DNA of 41,429 bases from Butyricicoccus intestinisimiae (GCF_018918345.1 NZ_JAHLQI010000011.1:1-41429), one strand, 5' to 3'. Numbered from the stretch's first letter, positions 1-8,943 are shown. Program-made: numbers and translations. The notes: generated by a model not told the origin, from the sequence alone.

Positions 1-672
1 AACGGTCAGGTGCTCGGCTTCGCCGGATTGGTCGGCGCGGGACGTACCGAAACCATGCGCGCCATCTTTGGCGCAGATCCGCTGGACAGCGGCAAGATTT
101 TCATTCACGGCAAAGAAGTGAAAATTAAAACGCCGCGTCATGCAATTCAGAACGGCATTGCGTTCCTGACGGAGGATCGAAAGGGTCAGGGTCTGGTGCT
201 GCAGGAGAGCATTCGGAACAATGTCATTCTTGCCAACATGAAGGGCTTTACAAGCGGATTGTTCCTCAACGATAAGAAAATCAGCGAGGCAACCGAAGCC
301 AACATTCGAGATTTGCGCATCAAGACACCGTCTGCGGACGAAATCGTCGGACAGCTTTCCGGCGGCAACCAGCAGAAGGTGGTTATTGGCAAATGGGTCA
401 ATACCGATGCAGACATCTTTATCTTTGACGAGCCGACGAGAGGCATTGACGTTGGCGCAAAGATTGAAGTGTATAACGTTATGAACCGTCTCGTCAAAGA
501 AGGAAAATGCGTTATTATGATTTCGTCGGAAATGCCGGAAATCTTGGGTATGTCAGACCGCGTAATTGTCATGCGCGGCGGCAGAGTCATGGCGACGGTA
601 GACCGTGACAGCAAGCATTTTAATCAGGAAAGTCTCATGAAAGCAGCATGGGGAGGTACTTTAGATGACTAA
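1..672 (+). CDS. Sugar ABC transporter ATP-binding protein, C-terminal part (RbsA/MglA family), truncated by window edge
   Basis: This is the C-terminal half of a two-domain sugar ABC ATPase. The reading frame is already open at base 1, so the start lies outside the window. About 223 residues are visible and correspond to the second nucleotide-binding domain. It shows the degenerate second-domain Walker A (GLVGAGRTE), the LTEDRKGQGL segment typical of the RbsA/MglA/XylG family, the signature LSGGNQQK and the Walker B region FIFDEPTRGIDVG. The family energises uptake of ribose, galactose, xylose or inositol together with a permease and a lipoprotein-anchored binding protein. Its stop overlaps the next gene by 8 bases (ATGACTAA), so the two are translationally coupled. 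The substrate cannot be read from this subunit. Nearby inositol genes make inositol one possibility, but that is inference. Confidence 0.93.
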   Translation, partial: NGQVLGFAGLVGAGRTETMRAIFGADPLDSGKIFIHGKEVKIKTPRHAIQNGIAFLTEDRKGQGLVLQESIRNNVILANMKGFTSGLFLNDKKISEATEANIRDLRIKTPSADEIVGQLSGGNQQKVVIGKWVNTDADIFIFDEPTRGIDVGAKIEVYNVMNRLVKEGKCVIMISSEMPEILGMSDRVIVMRGGRVMATVDRDSKHFNQESLMKAAWGGTLDD

Positions 673-1657
673 GACAAAGAAAAAATCCAATGGCAATTCG
701 TTCCTTGGTACACTGGCGGCGCTGATTATTCTGTGTGTGGTATTAACCATTGTCAGTGATAAGTTTTTGACGTATAATAACTTAATGTCAGTTTTAAAGC
801 AGACGACGTTTACCGCGCTGCTGTCCACCGGTATGCTTCTGTGCTTGATTACCGCAGGTATTGATTTGTCGGTTGGCGCCAACGCAACGTTCTGTGCTTG
901 TATCTGCGGCATGCTCGTCAAGGGCGGCATGACCAACTCGCTCGTCCTCATCGTCATTGCGATTGTAGCCGGCACCCTGATCGGTCTGATTAACGGCTTG
1001 CTGCTGACACGTCTGCACCTGCCGCATCCGTTCGTATCCACCTTGGGCATGAAGAACTTCCTGTGGGGCGCATCGCTTCTGGTTGTATCCTCGCAGATGG
1101 TATCCGGTTTTCCGGACGGTGTCATGGCACTGGGTTCTGCGACAATTGGCGGTTTCCCAGTCAGCTTTATCATTGTTGTAGTTATTTACGTCATCATGCA
1201 CATTCTGCTGACCCGCACTTCTCTGGGTCGCTCCATCTACTGTGCAGGCGGCAACATGGAAGCTACTCGCCTGTCCGGTATCAATGCACCGAACGTTCTG
1301 ACATTCTGCTATGCGCTGTCCGGCTTCATGGCAGCTCTGGCAGGCATCGTATCCATCGGCCGTTCCGGTATCTGCAACGGCGCCAATGCCATTCAGCCGT
1401 ATGATACCGATGCAATCGCAGCGTGTGTTATCGGCGGCGCATCGTTCATGGGCGGCAAGGGCACGATGATCGGCACCATGATTGGCGCTCTGATTATCGC
1501 AACCCTGCGCAACGGCTTCACCCTGCTGTCTATCGACTCCGCAGTACAGAACATGGTACTCGGTCTCGTTATCATCGGCGCAGTTCTCCTTGATGTCACC
1601 CGTGAGTCTATGGCTGTTAAGGCTCGCCGCAAGGAAGCTGCAGCTAAGGCGAAGTAA
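665..1657 (+). CDS. Sugar ABC transporter permease (RbsC/BPD_transp_2 family)
   Basis: This integral membrane permease of 330 residues is close to the family length (E. coli RbsC is about 320). It has many hydrophobic segments. The motif GGNMEATRLSGI (residues about 194-205) is the typical cytoplasmic loop that contacts the ATPase. A basic tail (KARRKEAAAKAK) ends the protein. It starts inside the end of the ATPase gene and would form the translocation pore of the same importer. A hairpin follows 38 bases after the stop and probably ends the transporter operon. No substrate-binding protein follows directly; the binding protein at 3498 belongs to the next operon and may be a sensor rather than the transport subunit. 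Confidence 0.93.
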   Translation: MTKTKKKSNGNSFLGTLAALIILCVVLTIVSDKFLTYNNLMSVLKQTTFTALLSTGMLLCLITAGIDLSVGANATFCACICGMLVKGGMTNSLVLIVIAIVAGTLIGLINGLLLTRLHLPHPFVSTLGMKNFLWGASLLVVSSQMVSGFPDGVMALGSATIGGFPVSFIIVVVIYVIMHILLTRTSLGRSIYCAGGNMEATRLSGINAPNVLTFCYALSGFMAALAGIVSIGRSGICNGANAIQPYDTDAIAACVIGGASFMGGKGTMIGTMIGALIIATLRNGFTLLSIDSAVQNMVLGLVIIGAVLLDVTRESMAVKARRKEAAAKAK

Positions 1658-1694
1658 TTCTAGGTACAATCTATCTCTCATTCTTCTTATTTGA

Positions 1695-1735
1695 TAGAGG
1701 TTCGTGGCATGTGCCGCGAACCTCTACTTGCTTTC
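1695..1735 (+). terminator. Hairpin terminator after the sugar ABC operon
   Basis: Fifteen-base arms at 1695-1709 and 1712-1726 pair with one G-U wobble. The sequence after them is only moderately T-rich (CTTGCTTTCCC), so termination may be incomplete. Confidence 0.65.
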
Positions 1736-1751
1736 CCAAATAAGGGCTGTA

Positions 1752-1760
1752 TGATATAAT
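1752..1760 (+). promoter_or_regulatory. Extended -10 promoter for the sensor kinase operon
   Basis: TGATATAAT gives a perfect -10 (1755-1760) with an extended TG. The best -35 is weak (TTTCCC at 1732-1737, 17-base spacing). The kinase start codon lies 46 bases downstream. Confidence 0.65.
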
Positions 1761-1806
1761 AACATGCATAGGATAGAGATTACGGACAGAGAAAGGTGGG
1801 AAAATC

Positions 1807-3486
1807 ATGAATCTCAGCTTTCGGGCGAAGATCAGTTTGACGATTATTACTGTGTCCATGGCAATTACCTGTGTGCTGTCCATGGTTTTTTATCAGCAGT
1901 CTGCGCAGACCGTGCAGGAGAATTACACGCAAGCGCAGATGCAGCAGCTTACCGCGTGTGCCAAGTTGTTTGATAATACCATGTTGGATGCGTATAGCGC
2001 CTGCATGTATGCAGTCAATGATGAATCCCTGCTGGAAAGCATTCAAGAGCAGGACATCGACAAGATCAGTGAGCAGTTAGACGTTTATCGGAACAAAAAT
2101 CGGAACATAGACAGTATCAGCTGTTATTTGCCGAGCAGGCAAATTCTGCTCAAAGTCAATACCAACGGTTTGACGGAATTTCAGGTGACAGACGAAATCG
2201 CCCAGACCCTGCAGCAGCTGCTGCAGGAAAACAGCGGCAACAAATTATCTCCGGTATATGCCAGAGATGCGACATCTGTCACACAGGATAATTTGTTTTT
2301 TTATTCCAGAAAAGCGATAGCGTTTGGCGGGGAGGAGCTGGCGCAAATCAGCGTTGGCGTCAATGAACGAGAAATCTTTTTCCGCTGCCTGCAAAATGAA
2401 AGCAGTCAGGATACGGAACGATTCATTTTAGATGGTGACCGAATTTTATCTGCGGCGGATATTTACAGCTTGAATACACAGATTACATGGCCGGACAGCG
2501 GCGTGCTCGTGACAGACGTTGCGATGCCGACAACAGAGTATCACATTGTGTCCATTGCGGAACGGTCGCAAATAACAGAGCCGCTGCGCATCGTGCGCAA
2601 TCGCATCCTGCTGATAGCAGGTTTCCTTAATGCGGCATTTGCTGTTTTAATCTTTTTTGTTGTCCGGTATCTGATGAAGCCGATGGAGGAACTGCGCAGC
2701 AGTATGCAGCAGGTCAGCGGCGGCAATCTCAAGGTTCGCGCACCGGTTTATCAAAACGATGAGATCGGACAATTGTCGCAGGGGTTTAACAGCATGATTG
2801 CGCAAATCGAAGGCTTAATCGAAGAACTGGTCACGGAAAAAATGCTTAAGAAGGAAGCGGAAATTGAAGCACTGCAATACCAGATTACACCGCATTTTAT
2901 GTATAATACGTTGAATTCTATTAAATACGAGGCGATTTTGCAGGGGGCACCCAATACTGCAGAGCTGTTGGAAGCATTTATTGAGCTGCTGCAGCTCAGC
3001 GCCAGTGACCGCGGCGCATTTATTACCGTCAAGCAGGAAATGCATATGGTACAGAATTATGTCAAGCTCCAGCAGTTCCGCTATGCAGATTGTTTTCAAG
3101 TGACATTTGATATGCAGCCGGAAGCAGAGACTTGCTATGTGCCGCGGCTTCTCATTCAGCCGCTGGTAGAAAATGCTATTTTGCATGGCATTGACCACCG
3201 AAAACGAGATAATCAGATTGCAATTTCCGTGCTGTGTGATAACGGTGCGCTGGCTATCAAAGTGGAGGATCACGGCGAAGGCATGACGCCGGAAGAAATT
3301 CAAAAGCTGCTGGATGGACAAAGAAAAAGCAAATTCAGCGGCATTGGCGTCAGCAATATTCGTGAGCGTCTGCGCTTGTATTATGGGGGAAAGGCAGAGC
3401 TGCGATTTTATTCGGAAAAAGGGAACGGAACGACAGCGGTGATTTTGCTTCCCATTTCATATGATGCGGAAGAGTATACGATATGA
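1807..3486 (+). CDS. Membrane sensor histidine kinase (YesM/LytS-like, HAMP and HisKA_7TM-independent His_kinase type)
   Basis: This 559-residue sensor kinase probably phosphorylates the response regulator at 4466. Transmembrane segment 1 lies at about residues 9-31, followed by an extracellular sensor region of about 230 residues. Transmembrane segment 2 lies near 267-290 and a HAMP linker follows (MKPMEELRSSM...). The phospho-acceptor region reads ITPHFMYNTLNS, the His_kinase family H-box (usually NPHFLYNTLN). An N-box (PLVENAILHGI) and G-boxes (VEDHGEGM, GIGVSNIRERL) complete the ATPase domain. The start ATG has an AAGGTGG binding site. The stop overlaps the region of the following lipoprotein gene, and the three genes form one operon. 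The adjacent importer suggests a sugar signal, possibly relayed by the lipoprotein. Confidence 0.93.
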   Translation: MNLSFRAKISLTIITVSMAITCVLSMVFYQQSAQTVQENYTQAQMQQLTACAKLFDNTMLDAYSACMYAVNDESLLESIQEQDIDKISEQLDVYRNKNRNIDSISCYLPSRQILLKVNTNGLTEFQVTDEIAQTLQQLLQENSGNKLSPVYARDATSVTQDNLFFYSRKAIAFGGEELAQISVGVNEREIFFRCLQNESSQDTERFILDGDRILSAADIYSLNTQITWPDSGVLVTDVAMPTTEYHIVSIAERSQITEPLRIVRNRILLIAGFLNAAFAVLIFFVVRYLMKPMEELRSSMQQVSGGNLKVRAPVYQNDEIGQLSQGFNSMIAQIEGLIEELVTEKMLKKEAEIEALQYQITPHFMYNTLNSIKYEAILQGAPNTAELLEAFIELLQLSASDRGAFITVKQEMHMVQNYVKLQQFRYADCFQVTFDMQPEAETCYVPRLLIQPLVENAILHGIDHRKRDNQIAISVLCDNGALAIKVEDHGEGMTPEEIQKLLDGQRKSKFSGIGVSNIRERLRLYYGGKAELRFYSEKGNGTTAVILLPISYDAEEYTI

Positions 3487-3497
3487 GGTGGCAAAAT

Positions 3498-4469
3498 ATG
3501 AAAAAAAGACTGGTTTGTATCTGCTTGATGCTATGCGTTTTCTTGACAGGATGCATGCCGCAGCAAAATAACACAACGGCGGAAAACCGCAGACGGGTCG
3601 TTGTCATTTTAAAGGCGATGGATTCCATCCATTGGATGGAGGTGGCAGATGGTCTGCGGCAGGCAGCAAATGACAAAAACATTTCGCTGACCATCTTGTA
3701 TCCGAAGCAGGAAAGCGATGCCGATACACAATTGGATATGATACAGGACGCCATAGATTCTGCGCCGGATGCACTGGCTGTGGCGCCGTGTGACGCTGTG
3801 GCGGCGCAGGAATACATGGTGCACGCGAGGGAACAGGGTATCAAAACCGTTTATCTGGACGAAGAAGTCAATGCACCGATTGGGATGCCGTATATTGGTT
3901 CGGATAATACCTTGGTTGGAGAAATCGCGGCGGAAACGCTGCGGACGCAGATGCCGACGAAATCCGAAGCAAAAATTGCTGTGATTGCGGGAAACAAGGA
4001 GCAGACGACCCACAATCGCCGCGTGGAAGGCTTTGAAAAGTATATTTCCAATCATACGGATTTTGAAGTGGTAGACGTTTGCCGTGTGGACAACAGCAGC
4101 AGTGCCGGCGCACAGCGGGAGATGAAACGTGTTATGGAGACATATTCGGACTTGGACGCGGTCTTTTGCACCAATGCGATGATGACCATCGGTGCGCTGC
4201 AGCAGAAAAAGCGCAATCATTGGGACAATCTTCGGTTGGTCGGTGTAGATACGCAAAGTGATGCCTTGACTGCCGTGCAGGACGGCGATATTTTAGCGAT
4301 GATTAGCCAAAACGGATATGATATTGGATATCGAACCATCGAAACGCTGGTAGATGCGATGAACGGAGAGACCGTGGCGGAACACACTTATGTAGAAAAC
4401 CGCGTGATTATTCAAACAAATGTCAAGAGCTTTTTATCAGAATACTACAAAGAGGGAAGAGAGACATGA
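3498..4469 (+). CDS. Periplasmic-type sugar-binding lipoprotein (Peripla_BP_4 family), likely co-sensor
   Basis: This 323-residue lipoprotein is exported and anchored outside the membrane. The signal peptide MKKRLVCICLMLCVF leads to the lipobox LTGC, with the lipidated Cys at residue 19. The mature part has the type I sugar-binding fold: VVVILKAMDSIHWMEVADGLRQAA near the start, then DALAVAPCDAVAAQEYM and GMPYIGSDNTLVGEIAAE, then VFCTNAMMTIGALQ and LRLVGVDTQSDAL. I chose the ATG at 3498 because AGGTGG precedes it by six bases and the signal peptide begins there. An earlier ATG at 3483 overlaps the kinase stop (ATGA). It lies between the kinase and the response regulator, so a sensing role like that of XylFII in clostridia is more likely than transport alone. 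The ligand is unknown. Confidence 0.9.
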   Translation: MKKRLVCICLMLCVFLTGCMPQQNNTTAENRRRVVVILKAMDSIHWMEVADGLRQAANDKNISLTILYPKQESDADTQLDMIQDAIDSAPDALAVAPCDAVAAQEYMVHAREQGIKTVYLDEEVNAPIGMPYIGSDNTLVGEIAAETLRTQMPTKSEAKIAVIAGNKEQTTHNRRVEGFEKYISNHTDFEVVDVCRVDNSSSAGAQREMKRVMETYSDLDAVFCTNAMMTIGALQQKKRNHWDNLRLVGVDTQSDALTAVQDGDILAMISQNGYDIGYRTIETLVDAMNGETVAEHTYVENRVIIQTNVKSFLSEYYKEGRET

Positions 4470-5947
4470 TTAAAATTTTGCTGGTAGATGATGATTTTCT
4501 GGTTCGCACATTTTTATCTCGTCTGACAAACTGGAATGCGCATGGCTACTCTGTGGTCGGTGCAGCGCAGGATGGAGAACAGGCACTGGAAATGACGCAG
4601 GAATATCAGCCTGATATCATCATCACAGATATTAGTATGCCGGTTATGGACGGCATTACTTTGATTCGCCGGCTGAAAAAGGAGAGCAATCCGGCGAAAA
4701 TTGTGGTTCTCAGCTGTCATGATGATTTTGAATATGTACGGGAAGCCATGAAGCTTGGGGCGGATGAATATGTTCTCAAAAACTTGTTGACGGAACAAAG
4801 CATGCTCAAATTACTGGGCGAGCTGGAAAAAGATGTAGTACAGCCGCTGGGACAGTATGATCCGGAACAAGAACGGGCGGAGATTGTACAGCAGCTCAAA
4901 GGAGAACGGCAACCGGATGAGCAAAGCGCATTCCGCATCCGAGCGGTGCTCGCCGTTCGCGTCAAAGACTATGATAAGCGCGTGACAATTCTTCCGATGG
5001 AGCAGCAGGAGCGTTTTCGGGCGTCTTTTCTGCAGGTTTGTCAGGACAGCGCTCGGCACAACAATTTAATTCGCAGCGTGCATGTGCGGCGGGAGCTGTA
5101 TGCCGTGGTGTTTGATTTCCGCAAGGGAGAGAGCCGTGCCGAGCGGCAGGAAGCACTGTCACAAGCGGCAGCGACGTTGGCGCACAATACAGACCGGTAT
5201 TTGGCGGCAGAAGTCCGCATCGGCGTCAGTGATACACCGGATTTTGGCATGCAGCCGTCCGCCTGCTGGGAGAGTGCCTTGGATGCTTTGGAAGCGACTT
5301 TTTATGAGCCGCAGGCGATTTGTTATGCATGGCAGTGCCGGCCATCTCACAATGTCATTCCGGAAGAAGCACGCGCCTTTTGCGAGAATATTGCGGCGTA
5401 TATGGAGCGGCGCGACGGCAATGCCATTCGGGCATCCTATGCACAGGCGCTGGAAGCATTTGCATCGCAGCACACACAATCGCATTTGGTGCGGGAATGG
5501 ATGATGCAGGCACAGCGCAGTGCAGGACTTTCGGCACAGGAAGCACCGCAGCATTTTTCCGAACTGGAAGGACGAGAGCAGGAATTCTTGGCATTTTGTG
5601 AAGAATTGCTGCCGGATTTGTCTCAATACAGCGAACCGGTGGCACAGACCATCCGGTTTATACAGAAGAACTACGGAGAAAATATATCGCTCAATGATGC
5701 GTCAGAGGCTGTACATCTGAATGCGGCATATCTCAGCTTTGTTTTTCACAAAGAGACAGAAATTACATTCTCGGAATACCTGACCGCATGCCGCATCAAC
5801 CGTGCAAAAGAATTGCTGCTGCAGACGGATGAAAAGGTGAAGGAAATCGGCAGACAGGCAGGGTATCGGGACAATCGGCATTTTTGTAAAATGTTCAAGC
5901 GCGTGACAGGCATGACCCCGCAGGAATATCGCAAGCTTAATGTATAA
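4466..5947 (+). CDS. Response regulator, receiver plus AraC-type DNA-binding domain (YesN-like)
   Basis: This 493-residue regulator has a receiver domain at residues 1-120. The acidic cluster is DDD at 8-10, the phosphorylated Asp is D55 in IITDISMPVMDG, and the conserved Lys lies in DEYVLKN. The middle (about 130-385) is a variable region. The C-terminal 100 residues form two AraC helix-turn-helix motifs (ISLNDASEAVHLNAAYLSFVFHKE and VKEIGRQAGYRDNRHFCKMFKRVTGMTPQEYRK). It overlaps the lipoprotein gene by ATGA, so kinase, binding protein and regulator are made together. Its likely target is the adjacent sugar importer promoter, which lies outside the window. Target and signal are inferred. 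Confidence 0.95.
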   Translation: MIKILLVDDDFLVRTFLSRLTNWNAHGYSVVGAAQDGEQALEMTQEYQPDIIITDISMPVMDGITLIRRLKKESNPAKIVVLSCHDDFEYVREAMKLGADEYVLKNLLTEQSMLKLLGELEKDVVQPLGQYDPEQERAEIVQQLKGERQPDEQSAFRIRAVLAVRVKDYDKRVTILPMEQQERFRASFLQVCQDSARHNNLIRSVHVRRELYAVVFDFRKGESRAERQEALSQAAATLAHNTDRYLAAEVRIGVSDTPDFGMQPSACWESALDALEATFYEPQAICYAWQCRPSHNVIPEEARAFCENIAAYMERRDGNAIRASYAQALEAFASQHTQSHLVREWMMQAQRSAGLSAQEAPQHFSELEGREQEFLAFCEELLPDLSQYSEPVAQTIRFIQKNYGENISLNDASEAVHLNAAYLSFVFHKETEITFSEYLTACRINRAKELLLQTDEKVKEIGRQAGYRDNRHFCKMFKRVTGMTPQEYRKLNV

Positions 5948-5976
5948 TACTGGAAGTGTATTTGTGCAGGTACTAT

Positions 5977-6016
5977 AAACAGCCAAGGTATTTTTGCCAT
6001 GGCTGTTTCTCTTTTG
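5977..6016 (+). terminator. Rho-independent terminator after the two-component operon
   Basis: Arms 5977-5990 and 5995-6008 pair with one mismatch and one wobble, and are followed by TCTCTTTT. Confidence 0.75.
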
Positions 6017-6078
6017 CAAAAATTAAGAAACGTTAAGAAAAAATCTCGCAGAAATACATGATTTCCTGATTCGTTTGG

Positions 6079-6087
6079 TGCTATAAT
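6079..6087 (+). promoter_or_regulatory. Extended -10 promoter upstream of the GT-C glycosyltransferase gene
   Basis: TGCTATAAT, with the -10 at 6082-6087. No convincing -35 lies 16-18 bases upstream. A binding site AAAGGAG follows at 6107-6113. Confidence 0.6.
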
Positions 6088-6129
6088 GAGAAAGCAAAAA
6101 TAAGCCAAAGGAGTTATGGATAGTATGGA

Positions 6130-8226
6130 TTGGAAGAAAAATCGTCCCTGCAATATGCGGGGGGGCGTGTGAATACGATCAAAAACCGCCTGTACCAAGC
6201 ATTGACGGCAATTTGTGTGCTCTGTCTGCTGTGGTGCGGATACAGTACATGGCGGCGCGCGATGAAAAATTTTCCCGATGCAGTCTGTCCCAAGGGCGGA
6301 AAGTCGCTGCTGATACTCGGCGGTGTCCTTTTGCTGGTGGGAACGTGGCAGTTTTTATTTGCGCGGATTGACCGCATGAGCCGCCGAGAGCGCGCGGTCT
6401 GTGCTGCGGCGCTGTTTGCGGTGATGATTGCTGTTTATGCCGGCATGATTTCGGTTTTGCACATTGTTCCGCGCAATGACAGCCATTCGATGTTGGATCA
6501 AGCCCTGTACATGGCGCGCACAGGCACAAACAGCATTCATCCGGACAGTGCATATTTGACCTACTTTTCAAAGTACGGCAATAATTATCTGCTGACGCTG
6601 TTTTTCGTTCAGTTTTTCCGCGGAATGGATGCGCTCGGCGCGACGGATTTGTATCAAACCGTGTATATGCTCAACGCCGTGTGTCTGATTATCGGCTGTA
6701 TCTTTTCCTGCCTGATTGCGCGCCGCATCCGCAATGGCGCAGCCGCAGTCAAGGTGTTGGTGCTGTTTGTCTGCAATCCGGTCTTTTATATTATGACGTT
6801 CTGGGTGTATTCCAATACGCTGAGCATCCCGTTTGCCATGCTGCTGTTTTATCTCGGCGTGTGCTTGTATCAGACGGAAAATCGAAAACGAAAACTGCTG
6901 TTCGGCTGTATTGGCGCATTTGTTGCCGTCATAGGCTATCAGATTCGCCCGACAGCAGTATTTCCGGTGCTGGCGTTTTTGGTCGGCTGGTTCTTTTATA
7001 TCCTGCCGAAGCTGCGGGAGAAAACATGGCATGTGCGGGAGCTTGTGCCGCGTGCGGCGGCGCTTGTGCTGCTGCTTGCCATTGCAGCGGGCACACAGAT
7101 GACCGTGTCGAATCGCTGCCAGCAGGCATTTGGCTCAATTTCTCATGCGAATTATCCGCTGACGCACTGGCTCATGATGGGTTCTCACGGCAAGGGCGTA
7201 TATAATGAAGCGGATGACAAATTTACCCTGACGCTGCCGGATGATAAAAAAGGTCTGGTGACCAAGGCGAAAACCATCGAACACTATCAGCGTTTGGGCG
7301 CAAAGGGAACAGCGAAGCTGTGGCTCAAAAAGATGGCAATTACATGGGGAGACGGCTGGTTTCAAATGAGCCGCCGACTCAATCAGATGGAGGGATACAG
7401 CTGGACATATCAGCATTTGATTGGCGGAAAAAGCTTTGCAATCAAGTATTACAGCCAGTGCTTTTGGCTGTCTGTGCTGCTGCTGACTATATGCAATCTG
7501 ATGCGCCAGTTCGGCCGCCGCACGGTCTTGACGTATGATTTTCTGCTTATGACGGTTATTCTGGGCGGTGTTGTATTTTATCTGTTTTGGGAGGTCAAAT
7601 CGGCGTATGCGATTTCGTTTTTGCCGTTTTTCTTCCTGCTGGCAGGCGGACACACGCTTCCGATGCCGGAGGAAAGGCATCGCAAGACGGCGGCGCGCAT
7701 CGGGTTGTGTGCCGTTTGGGCGGCGGTGCTGATCGGCGCCGGCAATGTCCAGCGCGTGGCAGCGCTGCGCTCGCAGACGCCCAAATATGTGATTCGGAGT
7801 TATGGCAGTACGTGGGTCGAGCCAGTGCATCTGTTTGATGGGGAGACCATGACGCAGACCTTTTATCCCAATCATTCGTTTGACACAATTCGGCTAAAAA
7901 TCCGCACGCAGGCGGGAGCGGCAGATGCTTCCCAAGAGGTTGCGAATTTTACGGTGCAGCTGCGCAATGCGGCGGGACAGGTGGTTTATGAGACATCTGT
8001 GACACCGAATGATATTGAGGATCAAAGCCGCGTTTGTTTGGACACTGGTGTGCAGCCGGCGGATAAAAACGGATACACGCTGTCCATCACCAAACATGCA
8101 GGTTCCAAACAGGATATGAGTTTGTGGACGAGCACGGGCATGAGCTTGGATTCGTATACCGGAACGATGACGGTCGGCAATACGGAAAAACAGACGGATC
8201 TCTATATGAGCGTCTATCGCAAATAG
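6130..8226 (+). CDS. Predicted GT-C type membrane glycosyltransferase (ArnT/PMT-like), start uncertain
   Basis: The product is about 685-698 residues with many transmembrane segments in the first two thirds and a soluble C-terminal domain of about 150 residues that looks beta-rich. Acidic residues in the first external loop (RNDSHSMLDQALYM) fit GT-C enzymes, which move lipid-linked sugars onto surface polymers outside the membrane. No closer family is recognised. The start is a puzzle. The frame opens with TTG at 6130, 16 bases from AAAGGAG, or GTG at 6169 just after a run of seven G. The well-placed ATG codons at 6116 and 6125 are in another frame that stops at 6172. One extra G in the run, or a -1 slip, would join that frame to the main one as MDWKKNRPCNMRGGRVNTIKN. 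It is monocistronic and convergent with the next gene. Confidence 0.8.
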   Translation: MEEKSSLQYAGGRVNTIKNRLYQALTAICVLCLLWCGYSTWRRAMKNFPDAVCPKGGKSLLILGGVLLLVGTWQFLFARIDRMSRRERAVCAAALFAVMIAVYAGMISVLHIVPRNDSHSMLDQALYMARTGTNSIHPDSAYLTYFSKYGNNYLLTLFFVQFFRGMDALGATDLYQTVYMLNAVCLIIGCIFSCLIARRIRNGAAAVKVLVLFVCNPVFYIMTFWVYSNTLSIPFAMLLFYLGVCLYQTENRKRKLLFGCIGAFVAVIGYQIRPTAVFPVLAFLVGWFFYILPKLREKTWHVRELVPRAAALVLLLAIAAGTQMTVSNRCQQAFGSISHANYPLTHWLMMGSHGKGVYNEADDKFTLTLPDDKKGLVTKAKTIEHYQRLGAKGTAKLWLKKMAITWGDGWFQMSRRLNQMEGYSWTYQHLIGGKSFAIKYYSQCFWLSVLLLTICNLMRQFGRRTVLTYDFLLMTVILGGVVFYLFWEVKSAYAISFLPFFFLLAGGHTLPMPEERHRKTAARIGLCAVWAAVLIGAGNVQRVAALRSQTPKYVIRSYGSTWVEPVHLFDGETMTQTFYPNHSFDTIRLKIRTQAGAADASQEVANFTVQLRNAAGQVVYETSVTPNDIEDQSRVCLDTGVQPADKNGYTLSITKHAGSKQDMSLWTSTGMSLDSYTGTMTVGNTEKQTDLYMSVYRK

Positions 8227-8228
8227 CA

Positions 8229-8258
8229 AAAGAGCAGCCTGCGGGCTGCTCTTTCTAT
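8229..8258. terminator. Bidirectional terminator between convergent genes
   Basis: A perfect 11-base stem (8229-8239 and 8244-8254, loop TGCG) has A-rich and T-rich flanks. It can end the glycosyltransferase transcript and the opposing acetyltransferase transcript. Confidence 0.85.
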
Positions 8259-8270
8259 ATCTTAAAACAA

Positions 8271-8855
8271 TTATATTGGCTTTGCGATATGGTCTTGCTC
8301 GGTGAGTGGGCGAATGACGCGGCAAGGATTGCCGTATGCCAGCACACCGGCGGGAATGTCTTTGGTGACAACGCTTCCGGCACCAATGACGCTGCCGCTT
8401 CCGATGGTCACACCGGGGAGAATCGTGACATCACCGCCGAGCCAAACGTTATCACCCAATGTGATTGGCTTCGCGCACTCCAATCCCTGATTGCGCTCAT
8501 CCGGAAGCAGAGGATGAATGGCGGTATACATGCCGCAGTTCGGACCGATAAAACAATGCGAACCGATGGTAATCGGCGCGCAGTCCATGAGATAGGCACC
8601 ATGGTTGAAAAATGACCCTTCACCGATGATGCAGTGATACCCGTAGTCTGTGTAAAACGGCGGAAGAATCACAACATCCTTGCCCAATTTTGGCAACAGC
8701 TGAGAGAGAATCTCCTGCTGCTGTTCTTTTTGGTTGGGTGCAGTCGCATTAAACTGAAAGCACAGCGTATCTGCGTGTTCTCGTTCCTGCAAAATACTGG
8801 GGTCATAATTGGCATCATACCAGAGGCCAAGATCGCGTTTTTCCTGTTCGGTCAT
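8271..8855 (-). CDS. Sugar O-acetyltransferase (maltose/galactoside acetyltransferase family, left-handed beta-helix)
   Basis: This 194-residue cytoplasmic enzyme would transfer acetyl from acetyl-CoA to a sugar hydroxyl, as Maa and LacA do. The N-terminal segment (MTEQEKRDLGLWYDANYD) matches the mac domain. Hexapeptide repeats follow (ITIGSHCFIGPNCGMYTAIHPL, ITLGDNVWLGGDVTILPGVTIGSGSVIGAGSVVTKDIPAGVLAYGNPCRVIR). The catalytic His is in TAIHPL. I chose the ATG at 8855 because it matches the family start and has GGAGAG just upstream; the frame could extend to 8894, but that would run over its own promoter. It is monocistronic and divergent from the AraC gene. The true acceptor sugar is unknown, and many such enzymes act in detoxifying non-metabolised sugars. 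Confidence 0.93.
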   Translation of the reverse strand: MTEQEKRDLGLWYDANYDPSILQEREHADTLCFQFNATAPNQKEQQQEILSQLLPKLGKDVVILPPFYTDYGYHCIIGEGSFFNHGAYLMDCAPITIGSHCFIGPNCGMYTAIHPLLPDERNQGLECAKPITLGDNVWLGGDVTILPGVTIGSGSVIGAGSVVTKDIPAGVLAYGNPCRVIRPLTEQDHIAKPI

Positions 8856-8884
8856 AGAGACTCTCCTTTGTGTGGGATACCTCA

Positions 8885-8914
8885 AGTATAGCATAGTTTG
8901 GGCAAAAAAGACAA
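8885..8914 (-). promoter_or_regulatory. Promoter for the sugar acetyltransferase
   Basis: On the minus strand a -35 TTGTCT (8909-8914), an 18-base spacer and an extended -10 TGCTATACT (hexamer 8885-8890). Confidence 0.7.
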
Positions 8915-8943
8915 AAATCTGATAGGCAATTTTCTCGTGTATC

